A stretch of 64,000 bases of DNA from Pandoraea pneumonica (GTDB lineage Bacteria > Pseudomonadota > Gammaproteobacteria > Burkholderiales > Burkholderiaceae): positions 1,364,001 to 1,428,000 of the forward strand of contig NZ_CABPSK010000001.1 in NCBI RefSeq assembly GCF_902459645.1, read 5' to 3'. Of this stretch, positions 63,980 to 64,000 are shown piece after piece; within the stretch, counting starts at the first letter, position 1; each line of letters opens with the position of its first letter. A program made the translations under genes and the position numbers. A model generated the notes under the pieces. The model was given only the letters and a program-made list of their open reading frames with translations, ran no database searches and was not told where the DNA came from.

Positions 63980-64000
63980 GAGTGATTCGTTCAGTGGTAA

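Overview
The window is high-GC chromosomal DNA of a beta-proteobacterium of the Burkholderiaceae. Gene content and protein style (rimP-nusA-infB-rbfA-truB, an FNR with all four cluster cysteines, a MarR-linked EmrAB system, an RNase R/RlmB pair) point towards Pandoraea or a close relative. The genus is inferred from recognition only; no search was run. About 50 protein genes and two copies of tRNA-Leu(CAG) are present. There is no rRNA, CRISPR array, transposase, integrase or prophage.

Layout. 1-2.1 kb: start of a crotonase-family gene and typA/bipA (minus). 2.3-7.6 kb: four-gene drug-efflux operon (MarR regulator, outer-membrane factor, EmrA-like adaptor, EmrB-like MFS pump) with repeated operator-like sites and a strong terminator. 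7.6-10.3 kb: an unrecognised membrane protein, a hotdog thioesterase and a cold-shock protein. 10.3-20.4 kb: translation and chromosome core on the minus strand (truB, rbfA, infB, nusA, rimP, then rluB and scpB). 20.9-26.4 kb: fnr, a SnoaL-like protein, an unrecognised protein, a divergent LysR/alcohol-dehydrogenase pair and a CinA-type MoCF protein. 26.6-29.7 kb: EI24 protein, sterol-desaturase-like enzyme and a periplasmic beta-propeller. 29.9-42.6 kb: hrpA and argA (divergent), the Fe-trafficking protein YggX, a zinc-ribbon membrane protein with rpiA, tal, rlmB and rnr.

42.8-49 kb is the first accessory-looking region. Two near-identical tRNA-Leu(CAG) units in direct orientation, 5,742 bp apart, bracket a PaoABC-like periplasmic aldehyde oxidoreductase operon and a LysR regulator. 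Each unit carries its promoter boxes, the tRNA, a perfect terminator hairpin and a further structured element. 49-55.8 kb: an AraC regulator, then a tightly overlapping operon of an AhpD-like protein, an acyl-CoA-dehydrogenase-like flavoprotein and a complete nitrate/sulfonate-type ABC importer, then a TetR regulator. 56-58 kb: an autotransporter whose passenger is a tyrosine-phosphatase-like domain, preceded by two TetR-style operators. 58-60.6 kb: rsuA (apparently with a non-canonical start), rlmJ and tag. 60.8-64 kb: an FCD/GntR regulator with two short-chain dehydrogenases and a fumarylacetoacetate-hydrolase-family enzyme, resembling the non-phosphorylating L-fuconate route.

The candidates that best repay a second look are the surface-phosphatase autotransporter with its predicted TetR switch, the tRNA-Leu duplication with its conserved downstream hairpin element, and the oxidoreductase/ABC operon of unknown substrate.
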